From the NCBI GenBank assembly GCA_028023455.1, contig JAQFVV010006275.1:438001-502000 (forward strand): DNA of 64,000 nucleotides, in the 5' to 3' direction. Source of the stretch: Epiperipatus broadwayi. Lineage: Eukaryota; Onychophora; Udeonychophora; Euonychophora; Peripatidae. A program made the translations under genes and the position numbers. A model generated the notes under the pieces. It was not told where the DNA came from and made no database searches. It saw nothing but the letters and a program-made list of their open reading frames with translations. How positions within the stretch are numbered: the first letter of the stretch is position 1; each line of letters begins with the position of its first letter. Below are positions 1 to 14,800 of this stretch, piece by piece.

Positions 1-2036
1 TAAAAACTGCCAGAGAATATACCCCTTATGGATATCAACACAATTCATTTTGGATTAGATTTTGTTTATTAAAAATCTGGAAATTGCCAACTAACTTCTA
101 GAATACAGAGAAATTATGAAGCAACAAAACTTTATAAGATCTAATTGTAAAACCTAATCAGTTTTATGAAAGTTTGGAGAATGTAAAAGCACTTTTAAAA
201 GAACTACTCCTATCACTGTTAATCAAGTTGCCAATCTTACATACCAAATGTCTAAACCCAAGATTGATAGAATGGGAAAAATACCATTAGAGCAGAATTA
301 CTCACTTCTCTTTCATAATGTTCATTTAAGATCAATCTGACAAAATCTGTAGACATTAGTGAACTTGAACTTGTCCTTAATTATTTTAAATCTGGTAAAG
401 ACCCAAGAATAAATAACATATTTCTAAAAAAATTTAAGACTTAAAGCAAAAATATGATTGGCAAACGATTCAATAAAATTACCTATACAATAATTTCAAA
501 GAATTTAGCATAAAAGAAAACTTATAATAATTTTATAACTGAGGAAACCCAGCAATGATCCAAAAGAATTATCACCAATATCATTATTATGTATTCCCTA
601 TAAGCTTTTTGAAAGATACATGTTAATAAAAAATTTGCCACTAGATGAGACATCTACCTTTAGAACAGGCTAGTTTTAGGTCAAAAAGATACTATTAGGA
701 ACAAGTTTTATCTGTAACAACTCACACTGAAAAAGGCTTTCAAAATAAATAAAAAACTATTGCTAATTTTATGGATCTAACTTCAGCATAAGATTCTGTT
801 TGGAAAAATTATCTTTTTCTATACTTTTCTAAATTTTTTTAAATCTAAAAAAAAACCATTAATTTATATAACAAAGTTTTCTCCGATAGAAAAATTCAAA
901 TGACACTAAATGATAATCATAGTAGATATAAAATTTTACAAAAATATCTACTATTGACTTCGGATCTCCCAACTATTTTATTTCTTCAGTGATCTTCCAG
1001 GTAAGGTACAGAATGCAGGAAATCCATCTTTTCTGATATTGTTTTGATTACTTAAGAGACTTTCTCCTGAAATAGAAAAATCTCCCAATAAGATATGAAA
1101 AGATTGGAAATCTTTTTCAAAGACTGAAGTCTTATTTATAATCCAATGAAGACAGAATGATGAATTTCTCATCTAAATAGAGAATCTTCTCATAATCTAA
1201 ACAATCTTTTGCAATAAAATAATCCAACTTTATGCTATTTGGAAGTAATCTTGGATCATACCTTAACTTATTTTCCTCATTTATTTAAGGTTAGATCAAA
1301 ATTAATTTCTAAGAATAATCCTTTTGGAAAAGTGGTTGGCACTATTTGGGTTGTGATGCAAGTACTTTACAGATAGCATCAGCTGATAATAGCATATTCT
1401 GCGAATGAATACTCTGCCCTTATTTGGAAAAAATTTCTGGACACTTAATTAAATATTACCATGAGAAATATTACTGCACACTCAAGCCTATTCCTCAGTT
1501 GTCGCTACTTGCTCTTTCACATTCCAGTGCCAAATATGAGAAAAGAAACTGCCTTGCAAAAAATATATAAAAAGGTGCTAAGCACATCAGACTTGCTAAT
1601 AACTCAAGATAGTTTTACCAATAGTTTCATCATTTAAGACTTGACTCAAATCAAGAATTTCCATTTTAGATGTTCAACCAAGAATCTATAATCGAAGAAT
1701 TAAGTCATATAAATGGAAATCTTATAAAGTTTTGGACAAATTTCTTTTACCACAGTAAAGCAAGTTGTATTTGATGCTCTAAATTCAACTAAAGACTAGT
1801 CACTAGATTTAGAATAATCCATGGTCTTTACTCATCTGCATTGTAAATGAAATTTATCAGCCACTGACCTATGTAGATATGGTCAAACATAAACCATGGT
1901 CCACACAGTTAATGACTGTCAAATCTATAGTTATAACAGCAGGATTTAAGGATCTTAATAAAGCCATTAATGAATCTATCTCCTAGTTAAAATCTCTATA
2001 GGTTCCTTTATGATATTTTGTTAATAATAGTTATAC
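1..2036 (+). mobile_element. Decayed Jockey-like LINE, 3' two-thirds
   Basis: Reverse transcriptase remnants occur in the right order in broken frames. Near 385: FKSGKDPRINNIFLKKF, as in RT domain 1. At 545-630: KPSNDPKELSPISLLCIPYK followed by LFERYML, matching the KPGKDPxxxxSYRPISLLxxxxKLFER block. Near 768: MDLTSA-stop-DSVWKNYL, the catalytic DLTAAYDTVW motif with Tyr lost. Near 1385-1440: LIIAYSANEYSALIW, as in the ALVYSTAEYCAPVW block. The 3' tail (1950-2036) is shared with 27340-27500. Numerous stops; long dead. The 5' end lies before base 1. Confidence 0.75.
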
Positions 2037-2751
2037 TGTTGAAAAAAAATCTATATGCTAAATAAATTATTATATTTTATCAGTTCTAATAAATGGTTAT
2101 TAAAATAAAATAAATAAATAAACATTAATGTATATAATTTTTATTAACTTCAATACATGGTTATATCACATAAAATTTAATGGATACAAATTGAAACATT
2201 AATATTAAGAATAATTGCAAATGTTTTGAGAGTCTAATTTCAAAAATATAATAAATAAAATTATTACTCATTTATACTGTAGTTAATAAAATAATAAATA
2301 CATAAAGATTTTGCTATTCTGATATACATGAAATAAAGATAATATATATAAAAGCTATTTTATTGAATCGAATTAGATGAATAATTGAACAATGTTCAGA
2401 TTTGATTTCCAAATTCTGCTATTTTAAAATTACTGTAACCATTAGACAATGGTGATTCATTGTTTACAATGAAAAAAATCAGAACACTTAAAATATATCC
2501 ATATTAATTCTTCACATCTACTTAATAATGAATTTCCTTTTAAAATTAAAATAAAACATCACTATAAAATACTATTAAATTTATATATAAAAAATTAAAC
2601 ATACAATATATTTTATGATAAAAATTTTCAATATCATTTTAACTTCAGACATTTTTTAAGTAAAAGGTTTGATAATAAAAATATTATTATTTTCAAATAA
2701 AATAATTGGCTACATCTTACAATTTTTATTATTCATGAAAATATTACTCAC
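2037..2751. other. MRPL3 intron sequence, nothing recognised
   Basis: Extremely AT-rich sequence between the LINE tail and exon 6, with no open frame, RNA gene or clear repeat structure. Either part of the intron after exon 6 or older unrecognisable repeat. Confidence 0.5.
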
Positions 2752-2812
2752 GTAAGACCCTGACAATCAACATAATCCCCAGCCCGAAAATGAGTAGCAT
2801 ACAATGGAGTAC
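2752..2812 (-). CDS. MRPL3: MRPL3 coding exon 6 (last exon in window)
   Basis: Sixty-one bases giving the end of Gly178, then TPLYATHFRAGDYVDCQGLT with the last Thr split (phase 2 exit). It matches the TPLYAAHFxxGxYVD motif of the family, where the conserved G-x-Y-V-D introduces the central loop. Acceptor TATTTCAG|GT, strong donor AC|GTGAGT. No further L3-like exon was found between 1 and 2751, so the rest of the protein lies outside the window. Confidence 0.9.
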
Positions 2813-5800
2813 CTGAAATAAAAAAAACACAAAACGTACTAAAATGCTTTCTATGAAAAAAATCATTTAATAGTAGCAATTCTGATGCTTAATTTTATAA
2901 AGATTGTAGGACAACTGAAGAAAAGATATAGGTAAAAAATGTGAGAACTAACAAAAAAAAAAAAAAAGTTAAAGAAAAGAAAATCTTAAATAATAATATC
3001 ATTAATGTCATGTTTTACAGTGTAATCTATGTAACACATAAAGTAATACAGAAATGAAACAAAATATTTCGAACAACATTCCAGGCAAGTCATTAATCCT
3101 TCAAAGGTTGTAGATCAGTATGAAACAATTGAGCACATTTAATCTGCCTGAAATAACCCAGTCTTTGTTCACAAAGATCTATGGATTATTTTCTTCACAT
3201 CTTGGTCTCTTTATTTTATGAGAAAGATTTTAATCAAATGATTTTGTCCAGATAGTAAATGATTTCAGTGCTATTTTAATAAGTTTTCAGCTTAATAAAT
3301 TCAATAAAAAAACTCATCACCTTATCTTTTCTTTCACTAGCACTAAACTACTGCATGTAGAGTTTATTCAAACTAATTGAAAGTTTTAAATTCTCTTAAG
3401 CATTATCAAATTATTCCTCCTAAATGATTATTTCATTTGTTTTTTTATTAAATTCATCAAGCTGAAAACTTATCGATAGCTAGCTTTGGATCCTTAAAAA
3501 ATATTCCCGATCCAATATCAATCACCTTTGCAACTCATACTGCTTTAATCCCCTAATTTACATTTAAATAAGAATTGCAGAAAATTTAAAATTATTATAC
3601 TATTTTATTATAAGTGTTTTCAGATCCAGTGTTATAAATGTAGTTATTTTTAACCATTTCTAACAACCAGACTGACTATTTATCCAAATAAATATGAAAA
3701 ATGTTAATAAAGTTATTAAAAATTTATATTAACTGTAATACATTATTCATAACCATTTCATCAAATATTTTAAAGAAAAATATTGAAAATAAAATGGAGA
3801 AAATTTCACAAGAGATCTTGTTCTTCTCAAATATCATTCAAAACATTAATAACATATGTTCTCAATAGACAATATTTTTAAATTTATATAGAAGTAAAAT
3901 CATTTGATTTCATTCAAAAATGAGTCATTAGTGCCTCATAATACTTTACTCTTGCATTTAGAGATACATCTTAATTATCATTTGATCTCATCTGTGAGGG
4001 AATAAAAAAAAACGATAACTGATTCCTTTACAAATGCATTTACAGTTTCTTAAAATTTATAATACGATATTATGGACTGAAAAAAGAATAAAAGTTTAAA
4101 ATCTTTTGCATTAATTTATTTTTTGCCAAATATCACAAGAATTGTAACTCTCATGAAAGACAATAGGATGTCAAAGAATTGAAGTATAACTGATTTTATT
4201 AGTAAATATTTATTCAACCTAGCTCTATATCATTGGATGTAAAACTCATCATGTTCTGCACGTCAAAATTATAATTTGAATAAAACTGTTCAATTATTAA
4301 AAGAATAGAAGAAATATTAACTGACTGCAACTGCATTGCTTCTAATCAATTTAAACAGAATAAACCATCACAAAAAAAAAAAAATTGACACTATTTTTTT
4401 AATGACATCTTTGTATAAAATGACACTAATTCTTTGAAAATTTAAATGTATAATTTTTATTCTGCCAACTCTTGGAAATTTCAGCATATTTTGATTCATA
4501 TACATTAGTGGCCTGACCTAATCATTTTAATAATGAAACAAACATCATGTGTAAATACTAATCTTCTCTACCCTGAATTGTTATTCTCAATCTCACAATA
4601 AAAGATTTTAAAATCTGGATTTTTACATGTAATGATATATGATATGATGTAAAATATTATAAAATCTCCATCTTTAAATTTCTTCTATATTTTGTCACTA
4701 GTAAAATCTATAATTCTTGGATCATAAAGGTATAAGTATATAATGCCATTTCTTAAGTTAAATAAAAATATTTCTCATACAAAAAAAATCATGATGTTTT
4801 AATGCTTCAATCCCTACCACTTCATCAAGCAATTCTAACTTAAATGTCCTTATAGTTTTAATGTTTTTCATGCTTCAATAAGATTGATTTTTTAAAAACT
4901 TTATATATATATATAAAAAACAATGTACACTTTAATAATGCGCTTTGCAAAAGCAATTTAACATGCTAAACATTACAGAAGTTCTTTCAGTTATTAAAAA
5001 ATACTTGCAACTACACTATCACCATAAAAATATTATTAATTATAGTGAAACAAAAAAGCTGCTTCAGTCACATATACACAGTCTATTTTTTTTAAGTTAA
5101 ATTTAATTAGCATCAATGTTCTGTAATTATGTTACATAAAAGTCAGAAACTTAGAAGAAACATCAGAAAAATATTAGCAATATTAAATAAGAATATGTAT
5201 CCCTAAACAATTGTATTAAGATTTTAATTATTTGCTTAAACATTTGACAAAGAATATTAAAGTGAATAACAAGTAAAAAGACCATATATCTTCTTATTTG
5301 TATTTTTATTTGGTTTATTTATATAATCTTTATAAATTGCATAAATGAATGCTGAAGTGTGAATAAATAATAAATGATAGTTTCTATAGCCAAAAATCAT
5401 ATTTGTCTCGAAAAATAATAAAGATTATCCTAAAATAATATACCCTGATTTATTGTAATATAAGAGAGATACTAAATATTGTGCATTCCAACATAATCTT
5501 TGACTACAATTATTATTATATTATCACCATAAAAATTATATTTATGGCAGTGTAAACAATTTAAGTTACTACAAAAGATAGTTGATTGCTATTTTAAAAG
5601 TTTTAAAGAGATATAACAAAAAAAAAAGAAAAAGGAAACTATTAATGGTACTATGAAATATTATATGATAATACTAGAATAAAAAACATACAATCTCAGA
5701 GATTAAAATTTTGAAGAAAAAAAATTTGATAAAAAATTCTAAATACTTTAGTCCAAAGCACATTTTGAATAGAATGTTAGCATACTAATAGTTTGTTATA

Positions 5801-8800
5801 CAGTGATGGTTTTGGAAATTTTTGAACTACAGAATAGATTTTTTTATATGAGATTCACACATCTATTATATATATAAAGTAAATATGAATAATAAATATC
5901 TCAATAAATATGTGATAATAACAAGTTACTGATGAATCAACATAGTTCATTATTATATTTTCTTATGCAAAGAATATCTTTAAATCCATTAATTTTTAAG
6001 TGTAAAATATTTTTGACTTTAGACTGTTTTCAAATGATTTTTTTGTTGAAATTTTAAGTCACAAACATATAATAGATTATAAAGATCTTACAATTAACAT
6101 TTAATAGTAATATTAGCGATTAAGCCAATGCACATGTGCTTTAAAGATAAATTATAAATGAATACTCTCAATTTTTCCAGACACGAGATATAGTATTTTA
6201 GAAAGAATGGAATGAATCCACCCATTCTTTCGACCCAAACATTTATGTATGGGCAAATCTTAAGTGTGTGGAAATAAGAGCATGAAGGTGTTACACAATC
6301 ACTTTAAATTACATTTGTTATGTTTGAACGAATGACACTTGCGAAATCTTTACAATTTATGAACTATCATTCTTTAGTTGAAATTAAACATATATAATGA
6401 GATATTATTTTATATAGCACTATGTTTTTTATGTAATAGTAATATTAGTGATTAAGCCAATGCACATGCGCTTTAAAGATAAATTATAAATGAATACTCT
6501 CAATTTTTCCAGACACGAGATATAGTATTTTAGAAAGAATGGAATGAAACCAATGGTCACTTCGTGATAGTGAAAATGCTAAAGATCATATAGATATTAC
6601 AGAGAAGTAGATAAAGCCATTAAGAAATAAATAACAAGATTTATGGTTTAAATAATTGTAAAATTAATAACATTTATGCATATGCAGGCATTAGATTCAG
6701 TATCTGTGAATATATGTCTTAATTTGACAAATATATGTATTAATTAATTTATTTTTATTTTAAGTAAAGTATTTTGTTTAAATAAAATTCATCTTTCATT
6801 TAAACAAATTAACATTTCAATTAAACAAGTTAATATTTTTAGTTAGATTAATTAAAAATTATGTTTTATGTCAAGAAGTAAATAATTTTTTGTTTAGAAA
6901 ATAGTCTTAAAATTTGCTAATGGGCAAATAATGAACAATTATAAAATTGTTGCAGTAATACTACACAGAATAAAAGTTTTCTTTCTCTGAGCTTTCGGAA
7001 TCTAATAATTTATCATGAGCTATGATAAAATGGGCATAGGTCATTAATATATAAAAAGGTATAACAATAGAAGATACCAAGTTAAACTTCACAACAAATC
7101 TAACACCATGCAGTCTCCTTTCACTTGATTAGCAAACATTCCAAAAAAATAAAAAATGATAGTCATCTACTTGTTTAATTAAATTTCATTCCTTTAAAAT
7201 GCAAGTTTCTAAGAGTAGCTATATCTCCTTAATAAGCTTCATTTTAAACTCTGGTCTTGAAAAATTTTCATCAACCAACATTTTTCCATTCCATAAGCTT
7301 ATATTTAAAAAAAAAAAAAAGTACTAATCTTTATTACAATGCCTACTTGATCATTACTGATATTACAATTATTTTAATATTTTAATTAGCAATTTTCCAC
7401 AAAATATGATCGGCAGCCATTTTATTTAGCAAGCCACTTTTAGATAATTTTTCCTATATCCTTTCTCTTTTGTGATAAGTGGAGATCTCTAAATACAGTT
7501 ATTCAAGCATTTTGCCAAGTGCACTTATCAAATCTAGTTCCAAAGCTATTCACTATTGATTATACTTATTGCTTTTTCAATGTCAAGAGTTTTGTAGATT
7601 TACATTCACATATACATTAACATAAAAAAAAGATTAAATCAAAACTGCGGTGAGTATAAAGGATAATAAAAAATATGGTTGTACAATTAATGCTGATTAG
7701 TGATTGATGCCATGAGATTTGTGATGATTGAGCTCTGCTAAAATCCAAAAAACTAAAGAAAGTAAATGAAAAGAATAAGGGAGTATAAAGAGACATAAAA
7801 GATGATTTGTATTACAAATAATACTACACTTTTATTCTATACAGTTTTTATAAATAATTACAATTAATGTTATATTATGAACATTTTTAATTTATGTAAA
7901 TTAAGTTCTTTACAGAAGGCATTTAGATAATAATATGAAATAAAAAAACAAATAAAACAGATTTATAATAATCAAATAACAATGACCTTTTTTTATTATT
8001 ATTATTTAGCAAGAAACAGCAGAAAAATATGAAAAGTGAGTTTAACTGCATAAATAGTACATGAATTTGTAGAAAATTTTATATTTTTCAAAAATAAATA
8101 AATCATATATGTAGCAAAATGGTATTTAACTTTCTTCTTTTTATTAATTTTTATATAAAAACTAAATTAAAATTTTCATTATAAACAAGCATGTGTTTTT
8201 GTAAAGAATTTTTGATACAAAATTGTATTATAAATAATAATGATTTATAGTTAATGATGATATAAAACTGGTAAATAAAGCAAGAGGGAAAAAATGTTAA
8301 ATTTCAAGAATTTTTATTAGATATTAATAGCTTAAAATCTGTTATTTAAAATAAATGATGATTCAAATAATCAAACAGACAAAAGATCTTGTAGTATTGA
8401 GCAAAATAGACCTAAATAATATTGAAATGATGTATAAAATTAGAAAAGTGAAAATATCAATATTTTCAAAATAAAACAATGAAGTTTTAGTCAGCAATCT
8501 GGTAATTTTATAACCATATAAAATGAATAAAATTTTTAAATCTTACAGATAATAATTTTATAAGCCACATTAATTTCTCCCAGCTTTATAAAAATACTAT
8601 ATGATCATTCAAACCAAAAATTCTCACCAATATGTATTTTTAAAAAGAGAAAGAAAAATTATTTTATTTTTTATAGAGAAAAATTATGTCATTTTATTAA
8701 ATAATTAAAATTCAATTTTGAGTAATGATTTTTTTAAAAAAGCCACAATCATTCTTCTTATGATAAATTTGTTGTCTAATCAACCTCTGACTTCATATAT

Positions 8801-11800
8801 TTTTAAATTAATAATTAGAAACTAAGGTGTTAGCAGCAAGAGCAATACCTTAACATAACACCACTAATGGAATAAAAACAAGAAGTATATTTATTAAAAG
8901 CTAATGTAAAATAATTTACATGTAAAATACTTTTACATAAAAATTTGGATTTACAAGATAGTTAACAATATGGCATTTTAAAAATAGAAATGGGGATCAT
9001 TTAAATAAATAAAAAAGTTAGTAATACTAAATAATAAACTATTAGAAAAAAAAGAAAAAAAGATTTGTTAATTAAAAAAAAAAAACTTCATTTAAAAGCA
9101 TCAGAATTATGAATAATAATTTTAGAGTAGACATTTTATATATCGAAATAATGAAAAGATGCACATATGAGCCCTTTTTACAAATATGTGTTTAATTAAA
9201 TAAATATATACATAAATTTTGAGACATTTTCAAATATTATGAAGATTGAAAATGATATAAATGTAAAAAATAGATATGTTTTTAAATATTCAACTATAAG
9301 GTATTGAACTTCTCCAATTTTCTTCTACAGAAACTGTGAAAAAGAAGATAATACTCATTAGGCTAGACAAATGCCCAATAATAATGGTTTATGATCTTTT
9401 TTCTTTATTTTACCATCTAAAATTAGCTCCATTAATTTACTACCCAATAACTGGTAAGTTAACTAGATTAACTATGGACCAATCTGAAACAAATCACAAA
9501 TTTGCTTGGAACCTGAATAAATTTCCGAATTTCAATCATATTTGAACTTGGTAAGCATAAGAAAAAAATATGCTCTTCACTATACATATAGATTACTTAT
9601 GTATTATATATTATAATATAAAACATAAACTTGGACTTAAGAAAATATCTGACTTAACTAAGTTATTAAAATGATAGACCAATCAGAGAAACAAAAATTA
9701 TGAAAAATAGGATTTAAAAAAAATACTATAGAACATAGTTAAGTGGGAAAAAATATATACTGCTTTTTCACAATCATCAGAATGTTATAAAAAAAAATTT
9801 ACCCTTATAATTGGTTTTTCTTTTTAAAATAGTTATTAGTTAGTATATATACTTTTTAAAAATTTAAAGCAAAAAACAATAGTAATAAAAAACATGACAA
9901 AAATTTAAAAAAGTAAGAGAAATAAATGAATAAAAGACAAATTTATTATGTGATTGTAAACTTTTAAAAAAATATTTTAAAAGTATATTAGATAAATGTA
10001 TATATTATGCATAAATAGAAATTAACAATACCTCCCTTCAATTACAGAAGCCATAATAAATATATATATAATATCAATAAATCTTAAGAAACAATGCAGC
10101 CAGATTCCTACAATCAGATTCTACCTTAAGTCATCTGTCTTCAATAGAAATTTTATTCGTGTTATTCAAAATCAATAGTTTGAAAATTCAAAAACATTAA
10201 GATTTTGAACTGTACTAAATCAGTAATGATATACTGTATTTGAAAGATCCTGATTGTAAACAAAAAATATAAATAATAAATAGTAGTCATCCAATATGAT
10301 TCATCATTATATTGAACCATTCATAATCAAAACATTTATCTAAAGATTTATCATCACATAATAAATTTTCAAAATTACACCAAAGTCACACTCAATCAGA
10401 CTAGACAAAAACAACTCTAAAATACTATCAATGGCTTCACTGTTACAAGTAGACTTCTCAAGTGTAAAGAACTACAAAGTAACAACATATTTAACATTAC
10501 CCACAATTCCACTTACATCCCATCCACCCTTACTATTAAAAAAACTTTTAAATAAGTTAACTGCTTTAGAATCATAAATTTTTAATAATAAAGATTCTTT
10601 AATTTTTCTTTTTATTTCATTTCTCTCAAAGAAGGCAACCTTAGCTTCATCAAAATTAATAATATGGCCTGTATCTTTTACTTGGATATATAAGGCAGAA
10701 CTAAGATATTTATTTCTAACCCTACTTTTATTCTTTCATTTAAACTCAAATTAGATACCTTTATAAAGTTATATAAAAGTAGGGTTAAAGATAAATATCT
10801 ATATATCCATGTTAAAAGATATAGGGCATATTATTAATTTGATGAAGTTAAGGTCATCTTCTTTGAGAGACATGAAATAAAAAAGTTAGCAATACTAAAT
10901 ATTTCCCTAACAGCAAATATATCTTAAAATGGGCTCAGCTATATGTTAACTGCAGGAACATGGATCCTTTGCCATATACCAAACAAAGTATCATGTTTGA
11001 GATCTGTCCAATCTTTGTAAGTGGAGTCAATCATGATGTACATATGATTACAAATTTAATGAACTTCAATAGTATCTGTACTAATAATGGTTCATTATCA
11101 TTGACATCAATTTCGTATTATTTTTTTCATTTCCAATATTAATTTTGCATCAATAATTATCATTTGACAAAAATTATATTAATTCCTATCATTACAGTCT
11201 TAAATCTTTTTTAAAATTTCATTTACTTGACATAATCATTAAATTTATTTCATAGTTATAACTTTAAAAAACTAATGCCTATATAAAAAAAAAACATACA
11301 ATTCATTATGTTAACAAAATTATATAATGATCTCTATATACCTGGTTGAATGTATGCATCATCTGTAATAAGAAAACGTGTTAATTTTAATTTTGGCATC
11401 ACTCCAGCTTCTTTGAAAAGAGACAGGTAGTTCCCAGTGCACTACAATATATAAGAATATTTTTTTTAAAATTAAAAGTAAAAAAAAAGCAAATGTAAAT
11501 ATTAGGATTAATAAAAAAGATATATATTTATAGCAGTAAGACTATAAGTTTACAGATAAAAATTTATACTTCTGCATATATACAGTTATATTCATGCCAT
11601 TAGATGGACTGCTTCCACTATATCTTGTTACTCTTCCTACATTAGCTTATTGTTCATAATACTGGTACAGATGACCAGATATTAACACACATGTATACAC
11701 AAAATGTATGTGATACAATATAATATATTTCAGAAAATATATTGAAACAGTAAGATTCGTATTCGAATCTTAAGTTTCACCTTTTTCTGTCGTCTCTCAC

Positions 11801-14800
11801 TGACCGGTCTATCCCACCCAAATTTAAACTTTTGGTATCGAGTGGTGTGTGTAACAATATTAAAAATGTATAAATATATGTAGAATTCAACATAAACATG
11901 CACACATTTCAATCTCAAATTAAAGGCAATAAATACGGATAAAGTAATATAATTTAGATTTCTTTAGCTAAATAAATCTTGTGTAATATTAATCATTTAT
12001 TTTGAATTTATAAAGTTCGTATTTATTGCTTAGTTTAAATTTCGTTAAATAATAATTCTAACAAAATCTGATGCAATAATTAATTAAAGTTAAAATAATT
12101 TTATTCCCTTTTGTCTTTGAAAATTTAAAAGCATCGGTCAGTGATAGATAATAAATTAATTATAGGAAAATTCCAAAAAAATGTAATTAACGAATGTAAA
12201 AAAAACAACAAAACAAACAATAGCACAGCAGATTTCTTTCTAATTAAAACCAGCAAAAGCATTGATTATCCTGAGGGCAAGATAAAGAAAACCTAAAAAT
12301 ATCTCAACAGAAAAAATTAAAAGATCAAGATAAAAAAAGGAGGCCATCTTGGACTTGCTGGAGACTTTCACTTGAATTTTAGCTTTGCTCTCGAGTGGAG
12401 AGTCTAAAATATCTTAAAATAAATTGATATTGCCAAGGTATGACCGAGTAAGCACCGAGATTATTCTCCATCGGGAGATGGCCCACCATATGCCGAACTT
12501 CACCTTGCCCATCGTAAAAACACCATAATGATCTGCTGCCTGAATAAACAAGAAAGCCGCTGCTGTTAAAATCAATAAAAAAACCCAAAGACAAGAAAGA
12601 AAACTGCTAATCACGAACAATCTACTATTAAACAAATGGACGAAAACATCTTATAAAACAGGTACCTGTGTGTGTATTCCAAATTATAGAGTACTCTAGT
12701 AAATAAGCTATAGCTCATCTCCTACTATTTGTCTAACTTCTAAATGTTAAAATTGTAATTTTGTGAAACTAAAATTTGAGAATTAATGTAATCTGTAAAT
12801 TTCTCGCATAATCTGGCTACCTCCCTCTATCCTTCTTAGGTGTGTATTTCTCAAATCTACACTTTATTTATAAGTATCATTGAAATATTACCTTCTCATA
12901 ATTGTCTTAGTTTTAAAGCTAAATCCATAATCGCTTGAACATTGAATGCGTGTCGAATTGTCATTAATATTTGCTTTATAAATAACTTAAATTTCATATA
13001 AATCGAGACGCATTCAAAGAGTCAGTTATTGTAATGCAGGGTCTATTACTTCGTAACGGCTGGCATGCTCGCTGTAATAAGTCCCCTTTTTAGATATTTT
13101 TTTTATTATTAAATTTTAATGAATAATTACGGAAATTTCATTTCTTTGAGAATCACCAGTTTTCTTTCAGTCAACGTTGATAATGGGGGGCCGAGTTTGA
13201 AATCTAGTTAAATATTATCATAATCTTTTAGATCTTATACATGTGTTACGTTTTGAAGCCACGATGGCTCATTCCACGCCGTGAATACTCCGGATTCTAT
13301 AGGGTTGAATTAACCCCAGTCGTCCTACACAAGTGGACATGATAATGTTCCCGTAGGGCTTGACGACCGTCACGCAGCCAGCTGGCAAATTGCGACATGG
13401 ACCGCTTGTCCCTGGTTATGCTCATGTGACACCTTACCTCTTCGGGTCGAGGCAGAGACCAACCCGAAGCCCTTATAAACTTATTCACGGCATTGCAGTT
13501 TCAGTGCTGCCATTTTATATCGCCCTTCTAAAGCGTACCACGTGTTCCTTTATTTAGTTTATCATTCTCTATATCACTCCGCCTCGGCATTATCTTCGTC
13601 ATCCACTCTCAAATAAATGTTCGCCCTTAGTCGTAAAATAAATATTTTTATTAAATAAATGTATGTCCGCCGCCACGGATGACTCTTGCAATGCAAAGTA
13701 TAAAGCCCCTACAGTACGCATTAGAAATACTCACTCGGGAACCTTAGGTAGCTAGATTACGCCTTCATATAAATGAATGCTCTTTATAAATAAATGTACT
13801 TTTATATATAGTAAAATTGCCAATTAGCTATTGAAACTCTGAATATAAAATATGATTAATAACATTAATAATGTTTTTTTTATTAAATACGTAAATAAAT
13901 AATTTTAACTGTACGTCTGTAGTCAAGTTTTCATTTATTCGATGCCCATTATATATATTTCCTCGATTATATATGTGAATTAATATTCGTTTGATTGTTG
14001 GCCAACTCGGAAACAATACCATGAATCTCGTGCATCTCCCTGACCACCGTGCCTAAAGAAGTGTTTACTTATGTCGCATCAGAGGCGTTGTTCCGTAGAT
14101 TGTAGTGTGGAACCGATAAACTATGTTCGAACTCGGTACCATGAGTGGCTTCGCTACTCGATGGTGCTGCTGTTCTGTGTGGTGGTCGAATTCTGCACTA
14201 TGTTAACGAGATACACGTGTTTTGACTGTTACAATATGCAACACAGAAATTTAATTTAACATTAATTTAATGTGTAATAAATATGAAATTAAAATGAACA
14301 ATGCTGGCTGTTATAAAACAAATGAAATATATGTTAGTAATAATAAGAAAAAAATATACACACATCACTCTGCCTCAAAATTAATATCATTCATTTCAAT
14401 TTATCAAATAGTGAGGAATGTGTGTTCTACACTGATTTCATATATATATAATCAATATGTATTTCTCTTAGACATTAACATTAATTTTTGGATAAAAATA
14501 TAAGTATTAAATAAACAAGTATATTCAAAAATATTATATTCACATCATAAGGCCTTTTAAATATACATATTTAGATTTTATTAAAAATAAATTCTCATCT
14601 ACAGTTTATACATAGTAATTTTTTTAAGCTTCAAAGGACTTTTGATAAGTTTCTAGCTCAATACATATTTTTTATTTCAGTCCACATGACTATTTATATC
14701 AGGTATATTTAAATACAGAGCTATTTAGCATTTATTTGAATAATTTATGTCTTCTTTAGTGGATTGAATTTTGTTAGAGGCAATATACAATTCATTTTCA

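Noticed and set aside
12379-12635. Two overlapping minus-strand frames of 71 and 73 codons
   Set aside because: Different frames over the same bases and no family resemblance; kept only as part of the GC-rich island.
14095-14170. tRNA-like B box (GTTCGAACTC) near 14120
   Set aside because: No acceptor stem, A box or anticodon arm could be folded.
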